A DNA stretch of 41,324 bases from Bacteroidales bacterium (GTDB lineage: Bacteria > Bacteroidota > Bacteroidia > Bacteroidales > UBA932), in assembly GCA_017439305.1 (NCBI GenBank), contig JAFSJK010000072.1, positions 1-41,324 of the forward strand. Direction: 5' to 3'. A model generated the notes under the pieces. The model searched no databases and was not told where the DNA came from. It saw only the letters and a program-made list of their open reading frames with translations. Positions 16,802-25,573 of the stretch are shown here, one piece after another; the stretch's first letter is position 1, and each line of letters starts with the position of its first letter. Made by a program: the position numbers and the translations under genes.

Positions 16802-18246
16802 AACTGAAAGACATCATACGCGATACCAGCTTCGTGGAAACCCGCGGCAGCCTGGACATCGAAATCTCCGCCATCACCAGCGACTCCCGCGAGGTGGTGC
16901 CGGGTTCCCTCTTCGTCGCCGTCAAAGGCTTTGCTTCCGACGGGCACAAGTACATCGGCCAGGCCCTGGAGAAGGGTGCGGCCGCAGTCATCTGCGAAGA
17001 GATGCCCGGTCAGGAAGGGACTTTCGTGAAGGTGGCGAACAGCCGCCATGCGGTGGCGATGGCCGCGGACGCGTTCTTCGGGCATCCGTCCCGGAAGCTC
17101 TCCCTCGTAGGCATCACCGGAACGAACGGCAAGACTACGACCGTGACGCTGCTGTACCGCCTGTTCAAGGCGATGGGCCATCCCTGCGGACTGCTCTCGA
17201 CGATTGCCAACTACGTGGACGACGAGCGACTGGAAACGGCCAATACCACGGCCGATCCCATCACGATCAACCGCCTACTTGCCCGGATGGTGGAAGCGGG
17301 CTGCGGTTACTGTTTCATGGAAGTGAGTTCCATCGGCGTGGAACAGGAGCGCGTGGCCGGCCTTACCTTCGCTGCCGGCATCTTCTCCAACCTGACCCAC
17401 GACCACCTCGATTACCACAAGACCTTTGCGGAATACCTCCGCTGCAAGAAACTCTTCTTTGACAACCTTCCGAAAGAGGCCTTCGCCATCATCAATGTCG
17501 ATGACAAGAACGGCCCCGTGATGGTGCAGAACACCGCCGCCAAGGTGGTCACCTACGCCTGCCGGCGGCCGGCCGACCACACGGCGCGCATCCTGGAACA
17601 GAGCTTCGAGGGGATGCTCCTCCGGATAGACGGGAAAGAGGCCTGGAGCCGTCTCGTGGGCGCGCACAACGCCTACAACCTCCTCGCCATCTACACCACC
17701 GCCGTATGCCTGGGCGCCGATCCGGACGAAGTGCTGGTTGCCTTGTCGAACCTCCAGTCCGCTCCCGGACGGCTGGAGAATCTCCGCGGGCCGCACGACC
17801 TGTCGGTCATCATCGACTATGCCCACACGCCAGACGCCCTCGAGAACGTGCTGACAACCCTCCGAGACGTCGCTCCGGAACGCCAGCTCATCTGCCTGTT
17901 CGGCTGCGGAGGCGACCGCGACAAGTCCAAGCGGCCGGAGATGGCGCAGGTCGCCGCCCGGCTCGCCGACCGCCTGGTCGTCACCTCCGACAACTGCCGG
18001 ACGGAAGACCCGGAAGCCATCATCGCCGACATCCGGGCCGGCCTGGACTGGGACGGCATCGCCAAATCCCTGTTCATCACCGACCGGCGCGAAGCCATCC
18101 GGACGGCCATCCTGACCGCTCCGGAAGGCGCGACCATCCTCCTGGCCGGGAAAGGCCACGAGGACTACCAGATCATCGGACATGAGAAACTTCATTTTGA
18201 CGAAAAAGAAATCGTGACTGAAACCTTCAAACTGATCCTGAAATGA
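16798..18246 (+). CDS. murE: UDP-MurNAc-tripeptide synthetase MurE
   Basis: A 482-residue Mur ligase that adds the third amino acid to UDP-MurNAc-L-Ala-D-Glu, expected to be meso-diaminopimelate. The order is an N-terminal UDP-binding domain with SDSREVVPGSLFVAVKG, the central ATPase domain with GITGTNGKTTT, SSIGVEQ and LTHDHLDYHKTF, and a C-terminal domain with IIDYAHTPDAL and GGDRDKSKRP. The residue-recognition motif, DNPR in meso-DAP enzymes, reads DNCR (residues 398-401); the key Arg is kept. The start at 16798 overlaps the ftsI stop as ATGA; the longer frame upstream is the ftsI coding region in another frame. It overlaps mraY by 4 bases. Confidence 0.95.
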   Translation: MKLKDIIRDTSFVETRGSLDIEISAITSDSREVVPGSLFVAVKGFASDGHKYIGQALEKGAAAVICEEMPGQEGTFVKVANSRHAVAMAADAFFGHPSRKLSLVGITGTNGKTTTVTLLYRLFKAMGHPCGLLSTIANYVDDERLETANTTADPITINRLLARMVEAGCGYCFMEVSSIGVEQERVAGLTFAAGIFSNLTHDHLDYHKTFAEYLRCKKLFFDNLPKEAFAIINVDDKNGPVMVQNTAAKVVTYACRRPADHTARILEQSFEGMLLRIDGKEAWSRLVGAHNAYNLLAIYTTAVCLGADPDEVLVALSNLQSAPGRLENLRGPHDLSVIIDYAHTPDALENVLTTLRDVAPERQLICLFGCGGDRDKSKRPEMAQVAARLADRLVVTSDNCRTEDPEAIIADIRAGLDWDGIAKSLFITDRREAIRTAILTAPEGATILLAGKGHEDYQIIGHEKLHFDEKEIVTETFKLILK

Positions 18247-19553
18247 TTTACCACCTGTTCCGATACTTCGAGACGGCGGGGATCGACATCCCCGGAATGG
18301 GACTGATGCATTACCTGTCCTTCCGCGCCATCATGGCGGTGGTGGCGGCGATGGTGTTCGCCCTCGTGGCGGGCAAGCGGATCATCCGCGCCCTCCAGCG
18401 CCACCAGATCGGAGAGACCGTGCGTGACCTCGGCCTCCAGGGGCAGATCGAGAAAAAGGGAACTCCGACGATGGGCGGCGTCATCATCATCCTGTCCGTC
18501 CTCACCGGCGTCCTGCTGTTCTGCGACCTCACGAACATCTACGTGATCCTGCTGCTCTTCAGCACCTTATGGTGCGGGGCGCTGGGCTTCACCGACGACT
18601 ACATCAAGGTGTTCAAGAAGCGGAAGGAAGGGCTTTCCGAGAAAGCCAAGCTCCTGGGACAGATCGCCCTCGGCTTCATCGTGGGCCTGACCGTCTGGAT
18701 GAGTCCGAACATCGTCGTCCGCGAAAAGGTGTCCGACCCGGCCATCGAAGTCATCACCGAGCGGGACGACCGCGACGTGAACACCGAGACCCAGGTCACC
18801 TCCGGCCGCTACCAGGAGGAGGATGTGGTCAAGTCCACCAAGACCACCATCCCCTTTGTCAAACGCCACGAGTTCGACTACCGCTGGCTGTCCCCGTTCA
18901 AGGGCGCCTGGGGCTGGTACTGCAAATGGGCCATCTACGTGCTGATGATCGTCCTCGTGATCACCGCCTGCTCCAACGGGACCAACCTTACCGACGGCCT
19001 GGACGGCCTTGCGGCCGGGACCTCCGCCATCGTAGGCGTGGTCCTGGGCATCCTGGCCTGGCTGAGCGGCAACCTCATCGACTCGAATTACCTCAATATC
19101 ATGTATATCCCCGGTACCGGAGAAATCGCCATCTTCATGTCCGCCTTTGTGGGCGCCCTCATCGGCTTCCTCTGGTACAATTCCTACCCGGCACAGGTTT
19201 TCATGGGTGATACGGGAAGCCTCACCATCGGCGGCATCATCGGCGTTTGCGCGGTGCTGATCCGCAAGGAGCTCCTCCTGCCCCTGCTGTGCGGCATCTT
19301 CTTCGTGGAGAGCCTCTCGGTCCTCCTCCAGCGCGGTTATTTCAAGATGACCAAGCGCAAGTACGGTGAAGGCAGGCGCATCTGGTCCATGACCCCCCTC
19401 CACCACCATTACCAGGACAAGAAACAGGTCCCGGGACAGGTCCTGATCGCCAAGCCGACGCCCCCGCACCACGAGGCGAAGATCACCGCCCGTTTCTGGA
19501 TCGTGGGTATCATCCTGGCCGTTTCCACCTTAGCATTGTTGAAGATCCGATAG
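18243..19553 (+). CDS. mraY: Phospho-N-acetylmuramoyl-pentapeptide-transferase MraY
   Basis: A 436-residue polytopic inner-membrane enzyme that moves phospho-MurNAc-pentapeptide onto undecaprenyl phosphate to make lipid I. Diagnostic motifs are KKGTPTMGGV, the Asp pair in GFTDDYIKV (118-119), NLTDGLDGLA (248-257), FMGDTGSL and the His-rich TPLHHHYQ. It is longer than E. coli MraY (360) because of a hydrophilic insertion at about residues 155-222, rich in charged residues (ITERDDRDVNTETQ onward). An insertion here is usual in Bacteroidota. It overlaps murE as ATGA and is followed 3 bases later by murD. Confidence 0.97.
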   Translation: MIYHLFRYFETAGIDIPGMGLMHYLSFRAIMAVVAAMVFALVAGKRIIRALQRHQIGETVRDLGLQGQIEKKGTPTMGGVIIILSVLTGVLLFCDLTNIYVILLLFSTLWCGALGFTDDYIKVFKKRKEGLSEKAKLLGQIALGFIVGLTVWMSPNIVVREKVSDPAIEVITERDDRDVNTETQVTSGRYQEEDVVKSTKTTIPFVKRHEFDYRWLSPFKGAWGWYCKWAIYVLMIVLVITACSNGTNLTDGLDGLAAGTSAIVGVVLGILAWLSGNLIDSNYLNIMYIPGTGEIAIFMSAFVGALIGFLWYNSYPAQVFMGDTGSLTIGGIIGVCAVLIRKELLLPLLCGIFFVESLSVLLQRGYFKMTKRKYGEGRRIWSMTPLHHHYQDKKQVPGQVLIAKPTPPHHEAKITARFWIVGIILAVSTLALLKIR

Positions 19554-19556
19554 AAT

Positions 19557-20897
19557 ATGTCCAGAGTTGTTGTTTTGGGCGGCGCCGAAAGCGGAGTGGG
19601 CGCAGCCGTTCTCGCAAAAGTGAAAGGATACGACGTCTTCCTGTCTGACAAGGGGAAGATCGAAGAAAAATATGCCGATACCCTCCGGCAGTGGGACATC
19701 CCCTTCGAAGAGGGACGCCACACCGAGGAACTCATCCTCAACGCCGACGAGGTCGTGAAGTCGCCGGGCATCCCGGGAACCGTCCCGATGGTCCGGAAGC
19801 TCCGGGAGCAGGGCACGCACATCGTGTCCGAAATCGAGTTCGCGAGCCGTTTCGACTCCGCGAAGAAGATCTGCATCACCGGCTCCAACGGCAAGACCAC
19901 GACCACCTCGCTGATCTACTACCTGCTGCAGAACGCCGGCCTGAACGTGGGCCTGGGCGGCAACATCGGCAAGTCCTACGCCTATCAGGTCGCGACGGAG
20001 CATTTTGACTATTACGTCCTGGAAATCAGCAGTTTCCAGCTGGACGACGTGTACGACTTCAAACCGGACATCGCCATCATCACCAACATCACCCCGGACC
20101 ACCTGGACCGCTACGACCACAAGATGGAGAACTACGTGGCCGCGAAGTTCAACATCACCAAGAACCTCACCCGGGAGGACTGCTTCATCTTCGACAGCGA
20201 CGACGACATCACCATCGGCCATCTGGACAACATCATCCTCCGCTGCAAGATGCTTCCCTTCTCCCAGAAAAAGGAAGTGGACGAAGGCGCCTTCCTCCGC
20301 GACGACAAGATCGTCCTCCGTTACGAGGAGGAGGAGACCAACCTGTATCTCCAGGAGCTGGCCCTCGGCGGAAAGCACAACATCTACAACTCGATGGCCG
20401 CCGCCCTTGCGGCGAAGGCCACGGGCATCGACAACGAGGTCATCCGCAATTCCCTCGCCACCTTCCAGCCCATCGAGCACCGGCTGGAACCGGTCCTCTC
20501 CATCAAGGACGTCCTGTACATCAACGACTCCAAGGCCACCAACATCGACTCGGCCTGGTACGCCCTCGAATGCCAGAAGCGCCCGGTCGTGTGGATCGTG
20601 GGCGGCACCGACAAGGGCAACGACTATTCCATCCTGAACGACCTCGTGCGCGAGAAGGTCAAGGCCATCGTCTGCCTGGGCGTGGACAATGCGAAGATCC
20701 ACGCGGCCTTCGAGGAAATGGTGGGAAGCGACAACATCACGGATGCGCTCTCCGCGGAGGAGGCGGTCCGCAAATCAGCGAAGTTCGCCGCCCCGGGAGA
20801 TGTCGTCCTGCTCTCCCCCTGCTGCGCCAGCTTCGACCTGTTCAAGAACTATGAGGACCGCGGCGCCCAGTTCAAGGAGGCCGTGCGGAAACTGTAA
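19557..20897 (+). CDS. murD: UDP-N-acetylmuramoylalanine--D-glutamate ligase MurD
   Basis: A 446-residue cytosolic Mur ligase that adds D-glutamate to UDP-MurNAc-L-alanine. Domain 1 begins with VVVLGGAESGVGAA. The ATPase domain has GSNGKTTTTSLIYY, VLEISSFQLD and NITPDHLDRY. The C-terminal domain has INDSKATNIDSAWYAL, IVGGTDKGNDY and LLSPCCASFDLFKNYEDRG, all typical of MurD. The length is normal. It starts 3 bases after the mraY stop and lies 21 bases before ftsW, one of the larger gaps in this operon. Confidence 0.97.
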   Translation: MSRVVVLGGAESGVGAAVLAKVKGYDVFLSDKGKIEEKYADTLRQWDIPFEEGRHTEELILNADEVVKSPGIPGTVPMVRKLREQGTHIVSEIEFASRFDSAKKICITGSNGKTTTTSLIYYLLQNAGLNVGLGGNIGKSYAYQVATEHFDYYVLEISSFQLDDVYDFKPDIAIITNITPDHLDRYDHKMENYVAAKFNITKNLTREDCFIFDSDDDITIGHLDNIILRCKMLPFSQKKEVDEGAFLRDDKIVLRYEEEETNLYLQELALGGKHNIYNSMAAALAAKATGIDNEVIRNSLATFQPIEHRLEPVLSIKDVLYINDSKATNIDSAWYALECQKRPVVWIVGGTDKGNDYSILNDLVREKVKAIVCLGVDNAKIHAAFEEMVGSDNITDALSAEEAVRKSAKFAAPGDVVLLSPCCASFDLFKNYEDRGAQFKEAVRKL

Positions 20898-20918
20898 CCA
20901 CCGGCAAGTTCAGGGACC

Positions 20919-22331
20919 ATGGCAAAGGAAACGGGTCATACCAAGCGCAGAAACATCTGGAACTGGATGGAAGGTTTCAGGGGAGACAAGGTGATCCTGA
21001 TCATCGCGCTCCTGCTGATGCTCATTTCCGTCATTTCCGTGTTCTCGTCCACCCCGCTGCTGGCGCTGGAGACCGGTGTCGACCGGATCGGCATCATGAC
21101 CACGCAGCTCAAGGTGGTCGGGATCGGCGTCCTCACCATCCTCGTCCTGTACATCTTCGGACGGAGCCGGGCCTACCGCTGGGCCGGGAAGTACTGCTTT
21201 GCCATTTCACTCGCCATGCTGGTCATCCTGGCGGGAAACCTTCACCTGGGTTTCATCGAGGCAGGTGAGATCAACGGAGCCCGGCGCATCATCAAGGTGT
21301 TCGGGAAGCAACTGCATGTCTATGAGTTCGTGAAGGTGTTCATGGTCCTGTACCTCGCTTGGGCGCTGGATACATACAAGCGGGGTGAATTCAAGCTGAA
21401 CAAGCTGCTGGCCAACCTCTCCCCCAAGGCCTTCACCTGGATGACCCGCCCGCTCGGCGAGAAATTCGTCTACATCTACGCCCCGGTCCTCATCACCCTG
21501 TTCCTGGTGGCGATGGGATCGAACTCGTCCGCCCTGTTCATGGCCGTCGTCCTCGTCCTCATCATCCTGATCGGCGGTGTCAACATCCGGGAAATGCTGG
21601 TGTTCGGCGCCGGGATCGTGGTCCTGGCCGGCCTGCTGCTGATCGGGCACAAGACCGGCCTGCTGAAGAGCAACCGCATCGACACGGCCATCAGCCGCAT
21701 CACCAATGATGACGACGCGACGATGCAGGTACTCCTGTCTTCGCGCATCGGTTCGCCCGAATACGAGACGGCCCGCGACGAACTCCGGCAGCCGGTGGGC
21801 GCCCAGCTGGCCATCAAGGAAGGCGGCATCTTCGGCAAGGGGATCGGCAACAGCACCCAGAAATACGCGGTTCCCGTCATCTTCGGGGACTATATGTTCA
21901 GTTTCATCGTGGAGGAGACCGGCTTCCTCGGAGCCATCTTCATCATCCTCCTGTACTTCAGTCTCCTGGCGCGCGGATCGCTGGTCGCGAGGGACTGCGA
22001 CGACTATTTCGACAAGATTGTGGTGGCGGGCCTTTCCATCCTCGTGACCGGGCAGGCCTTCATGCACATGATGGTCAATGTCCACTTCCCGCTGGTCCCC
22101 CAGACCGGCCAGACCCTGCCGCTGGTGAGCCACGGTACCACCTCGTTCCTGGTGTTCAGCGCCGTCTTCGGCATCCTGCTTTCCATCAGCCGGCAGACCT
22201 ACCTGAAGATGAAGGAACGGGAGGCGAATGCCACGCCCATCATCGAACACACCGACGAAGTCCAGACCCGCCTCGACGACCTGGACGCCCTGGATACCGA
22301 GCAATTAAACGACGAAGAATATGGAATATAA
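20919..22331 (+). CDS. ftsW: SEDS-family septal peptidoglycan glycosyltransferase FtsW
   Basis: A 470-residue protein with about ten predicted membrane helices, of the SEDS (FtsW/RodA/SpoVE) family. FtsW polymerises lipid II at the septum together with FtsI. The C-terminal signature reads VNVHFPLVPQTGQTLPLVSH, a variant of the usual NxGxxxGxxPxTGxxLPxxSxG. The ending HGTTSF replaces the common YGGSS, a drift I associate with this phylum. A hydrophilic tail of about 45 residues ends the protein. Position between murD and murG supports FtsW over RodA. The last 11 bases overlap murG. Confidence 0.93.
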   Translation: MAKETGHTKRRNIWNWMEGFRGDKVILIIALLLMLISVISVFSSTPLLALETGVDRIGIMTTQLKVVGIGVLTILVLYIFGRSRAYRWAGKYCFAISLAMLVILAGNLHLGFIEAGEINGARRIIKVFGKQLHVYEFVKVFMVLYLAWALDTYKRGEFKLNKLLANLSPKAFTWMTRPLGEKFVYIYAPVLITLFLVAMGSNSSALFMAVVLVLIILIGGVNIREMLVFGAGIVVLAGLLLIGHKTGLLKSNRIDTAISRITNDDDATMQVLLSSRIGSPEYETARDELRQPVGAQLAIKEGGIFGKGIGNSTQKYAVPVIFGDYMFSFIVEETGFLGAIFIILLYFSLLARGSLVARDCDDYFDKIVVAGLSILVTGQAFMHMMVNVHFPLVPQTGQTLPLVSHGTTSFLVFSAVFGILLSISRQTYLKMKEREANATPIIEHTDEVQTRLDDLDALDTEQLNDEEYGI

Positions 22332-23448
22332 ACCGATACGGGCCATCATCAGCGGCGGCGGCACGGGAGGACACATCTTCCCGGCCGTTTCCATCGCGAA
22401 CAAGCTGAAGGAACTCAATCCCGACACCGAGATCCTGTTTGTCGGCGCCACCGGCAAGATGGAGATGGAGAAAGTCCCGGCGGCCGGCTACAAGATTGTC
22501 GGCCTGCCCATCGTCGGGATGCAGCGGCAGCTGAACATAAAGAACATCGTCAACGACCTCCAGGTTCCTTTCCGGGTAATCAAGAGCGTGTCGATGGCCA
22601 AGAAACTCATCCGGAACTTCAAGCCGGACATCGCCATCGGCGTGGGCGGCTATGCCAGCGCTCCCCTGCTGTGGGCGGCCACCCAGGAGAAGATTCCCGC
22701 CCTCATCCAGGAACAGAACGGCTTCGCCGGCCTGACCAACAAGCTCCTGGGGAAACGGGTGCAGAAGATCTGCGTCGCCTACGAAGGGATGGAGAAGTTC
22801 TTCCCGGCCGACAAGATCGTGATGAGCGGGAACCCCATCCGACGCGAAGTCTCGACTCCGCCGACGCCGGAAATGAAGGCCGAAGCGATGAAGTTCTACG
22901 GATTGGATCCGGACAAGAAGCATCTGTTCATCGTAGGCGGAAGCCTCGGCAGCGGGACGCTCAACCGGTCGATGAAGAAATGGATCACCGACGGCTGCCC
23001 CGGTGGTGAGGACATCGAGGTCATCTGGCAATGCGGAAAGTATTACAAGAAAGGATGTGACCAGTTCATGGAGGAGCATCCGGTCCCGGGCGTCCGGCAT
23101 TTCGACTTCATCGCCCGGATGGACCTGGCCTATGCGGCGGCCGACGCCGTCGTGACCCGCAGCGGCGCCAGCACGGTCTCCGAGCTGTGCGCGATGCACA
23201 AAGCCGCCATCTTCGTCCCTTCCCCCAATGTGGCGGAGGACCACCAGACCCACAACGCCATGGCCCTGGTGCGCAGGAACGCCGCCCTTATCGTGAAAGA
23301 TGCGGAGGCGCCCGAAAAACTGATGGCGACGGCCGTGGAACTGCTGAAAGATCCGCAGCGGATCGCCACCCTGGAAGGGAATGCGGGGAAAATGGCGCTC
23401 GTCGAAGCAGCGCAGATCATTTGTGACGAAGCATATAAACTGATATGA
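22321..23448 (+). CDS. murG: UDP-GlcNAc:lipid I N-acetylglucosaminyltransferase MurG
   Basis: A 375-residue GT28 glycosyltransferase at the cytoplasmic face of the membrane; it converts lipid I to lipid II. The N-terminal glycine-rich loop is SGGGTGGHIFPAVSIANKL. EQNGFAGLTNKLLGK, VGGSLGSGTLN and the donor-binding TRSGASTVSELCAM follow. The ATG at 22321 overlaps the last 11 bases of ftsW, and its stop overlaps the murC start as ATGA (23445-23448). The length is close to E. coli MurG (355). Confidence 0.96.
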   Translation: MEYKPIRAIISGGGTGGHIFPAVSIANKLKELNPDTEILFVGATGKMEMEKVPAAGYKIVGLPIVGMQRQLNIKNIVNDLQVPFRVIKSVSMAKKLIRNFKPDIAIGVGGYASAPLLWAATQEKIPALIQEQNGFAGLTNKLLGKRVQKICVAYEGMEKFFPADKIVMSGNPIRREVSTPPTPEMKAEAMKFYGLDPDKKHLFIVGGSLGSGTLNRSMKKWITDGCPGGEDIEVIWQCGKYYKKGCDQFMEEHPVPGVRHFDFIARMDLAYAAADAVVTRSGASTVSELCAMHKAAIFVPSPNVAEDHQTHNAMALVRRNAALIVKDAEAPEKLMATAVELLKDPQRIATLEGNAGKMALVEAAQIICDEAYKLI

Positions 23449-24791
23449 GGAACGTTTACTTCATAGGAATCGGAGGCATCGGGATGAGCGCGCTCGCCCG
23501 GTACTTCAAGTTCAAGGGATACGAGGTATCCGGTTACGACAAGACCCCGTCGGAACTGACGGCAGCGCTGGAACAGGAAGGCATCGGCGTCCACTACGAG
23601 GACCGGCCCGACCTGATACCCGCCGATGTAGAAGAGACCCTGGTCATCTACACCCCCGCCATCCACGAGCTGGCCGAACTGGACTGCGTCCGGGAAAAGG
23701 GATACCGCGTGATCAAGCGCTCCCTTGCCCTCGGGGAAGTCGCCCGGGGCCAGCGCTGCCTGGCCGTCGCCGGAACGCACGGAAAGACGACCACCTCCAC
23801 CCTGACGGCCCATATCTTCACAGAAAGCGGAGAGGGCTGTTCCGCCTTCCTCGGAGGCATCTCCCGCAACTATGGAACCAACCTGCTGATGAGCGAGACG
23901 CCCGTGGTCGTGGCCGAAGCCGATGAGTTCGACCGCTCCTTCCACCAGCTCTTCCCGGAGATCGCAGTCATCACCGCCATCGACGCCGACCACCTGGACA
24001 TCTACGGGGATTACGCCCACGTACTGGAGGCCTTCAAGGTCTTCGCCTCCCAGGTCAGCGGAACCGTCATCGCCAAGAAGGGCATCGACATCACGCCCAC
24101 CGACACCCCCGCCAACCTTCTAACCTATCATTATACCGATCCGACGGCCGACTTCTATGCGGAGAACCCGCATCCGGACGCCTTCGGACATTTCCATTTC
24201 GACCTTCATTATCCGGGCGGCGTCCTCCGGGGAATCCGGGTGGGCGCTCCCGGCTGGGTCAATGCCGAAAACAGCGTCGCCGCAGCCGCCATCGCCCTCA
24301 CCTACGGCCTGGAGCCGGAGGCGGTGAAGAAGGCCATCGGCACCTTCGAAGGGGTCAAACGCCGCCTGGAGGTGCACGTGAACCAGCCCGGCGTCGCCTA
24401 TGTCGACGACTATGCCCACCATCCGGCCGAACTGGCCGCCGCCATCGCCTCCCTCCGGGACATCTTCCCCGGAAGGAAGCTTACGGCCATTTTCCAGCCG
24501 CACCTGTATACCCGCACCCGGGATTTCGCACCGGATTTCGCGAAGGCCCTGAGCGCCGTGGACAAACTCATCCTCCTGCCCATCTATCCCGCCCGGGAAG
24601 AGCCCATTCCGGGCGTCACGTCCGAGATTATCCTGGAGGGGGTAACCGCTCCTGAAAGGGTGCTGATTCCCAAGGAGGAACTGATGGATTACCTGGCCCA
24701 GGAGCCCGTCGACGTACTGGCCACCTTCGGGGCCGGCAACATCGACCGCTTCATCGAACCCATCGCCCAAATGCTCCGCAACCGCGTATGA
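23445..24791 (+). CDS. murC: UDP-N-acetylmuramate--L-alanine ligase MurC
   Basis: A 448-residue Mur ligase for the first step of the peptide stem, adding L-alanine to UDP-MurNAc. Motifs are IGIGGIGMSALARYF at the N-terminus, the P-loop AGTHGKTTTSTL, AEADEFDRSFHQL, TAIDADHLDIYG, and YVDDYAHHPAEL with FQPHLYTRT in the C-terminal domain. The HHPAEL motif is specific to MurC. It overlaps murG upstream and ftsQ downstream by 4 bases each. The place after murG and before ftsQ is the common Bacteroidota order; no ddl gene is present. Confidence 0.97.
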   Translation: MRNVYFIGIGGIGMSALARYFKFKGYEVSGYDKTPSELTAALEQEGIGVHYEDRPDLIPADVEETLVIYTPAIHELAELDCVREKGYRVIKRSLALGEVARGQRCLAVAGTHGKTTTSTLTAHIFTESGEGCSAFLGGISRNYGTNLLMSETPVVVAEADEFDRSFHQLFPEIAVITAIDADHLDIYGDYAHVLEAFKVFASQVSGTVIAKKGIDITPTDTPANLLTYHYTDPTADFYAENPHPDAFGHFHFDLHYPGGVLRGIRVGAPGWVNAENSVAAAAIALTYGLEPEAVKKAIGTFEGVKRRLEVHVNQPGVAYVDDYAHHPAELAAAIASLRDIFPGRKLTAIFQPHLYTRTRDFAPDFAKALSAVDKLILLPIYPAREEPIPGVTSEIILEGVTAPERVLIPKEELMDYLAQEPVDVLATFGAGNIDRFIEPIAQMLRNRV

Positions 24792-25567
24792 AACCGTCCG
24801 TCCGCATCATCCTCGCCGCCGCGGCCGTCGCTGCCTGCCTGTTCATCTGGCTCCTCAGCGACCGGCTCGCCGCCGAAGCACGCCGGGAAGTGACCCTGAA
24901 CAGGGTCGAAGCCGTCGTCGCCGACAGCCTGGAGCGCAAGTTCATCACGCCGGAAGACGTCAAGGACTGGATGGATGATTACGGGACCTACATGGGGCTG
25001 CGCCTGGACAGTGTGGACCTGTGCAAGGTGGAAACGCTCATCGACCGGAAGAGTGCCGTCCGGAAGAGCCAGGCCTGGCTTACCGGGGACGGGACCCTCC
25101 ACATCAGCGTCACCCAGCGGGAGCCGGTCGTCCGGTTCCAAAGCCGGGACGGCGGCGGATTCTATGCCGACCGGGACGGTTTCCTGTTCCCGCTCCAGAA
25201 CCGCCACACAGCCCGCGTTCCCATCGTGGACGGCGATCTCCCGCTCCACCTGGAAAAAGGTTTCAAGGGAGAACCGGAAACGGAGGCTGGGAAAGCGTGG
25301 GTAAGCTCCGTCCTGAGCCTGGTCCGCTACCTGGAATCGAAAAAGGAATGGTCCGACCTGGTAGGCCAGGTCACCGTCCTCAAGGGAGGCAGCCTGGTCA
25401 TCATTCCCCGGGACGGGAACGAGCGCTTCCTCTTCGGGACGCCCACGGACATCGAAGCCAAATTCGACCGGATCCGGAAGTACTACGAGGGGGTCGCTCC
25501 CCTGGAACAGGGATACAGGACCGTGGATGTCCGCTTCGCACATCAAATCGTCTGCAAAAAACATTAA
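24788..25567 (+). CDS. ftsQ: Cell division protein FtsQ
   Basis: A 259-residue bitopic protein: a short cytoplasmic start, one membrane helix (about residues 6-22, IILAAAAVAACLFIWLL), a POTRA-like region and a beta domain with WLTGDGTLHISVTQREPVVRF and GGGFYADRDGFLFPL. FtsQ links the early Z-ring proteins to the FtsL/B-FtsW/I complex in the periplasm. FtsQ is divergent; assignment uses topology, the QREPVVRF strand typical of the family, and position between murC and ftsA. The start overlaps the murC stop (ATGA), and ftsA begins 6 bases after its stop. Confidence 0.88.
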   Translation: MKPSVRIILAAAAVAACLFIWLLSDRLAAEARREVTLNRVEAVVADSLERKFITPEDVKDWMDDYGTYMGLRLDSVDLCKVETLIDRKSAVRKSQAWLTGDGTLHISVTQREPVVRFQSRDGGGFYADRDGFLFPLQNRHTARVPIVDGDLPLHLEKGFKGEPETEAGKAWVSSVLSLVRYLESKKEWSDLVGQVTVLKGGSLVIIPRDGNERFLFGTPTDIEAKFDRIRKYYEGVAPLEQGYRTVDVRFAHQIVCKKH

Positions 25568-25573
25568 CGCCAT

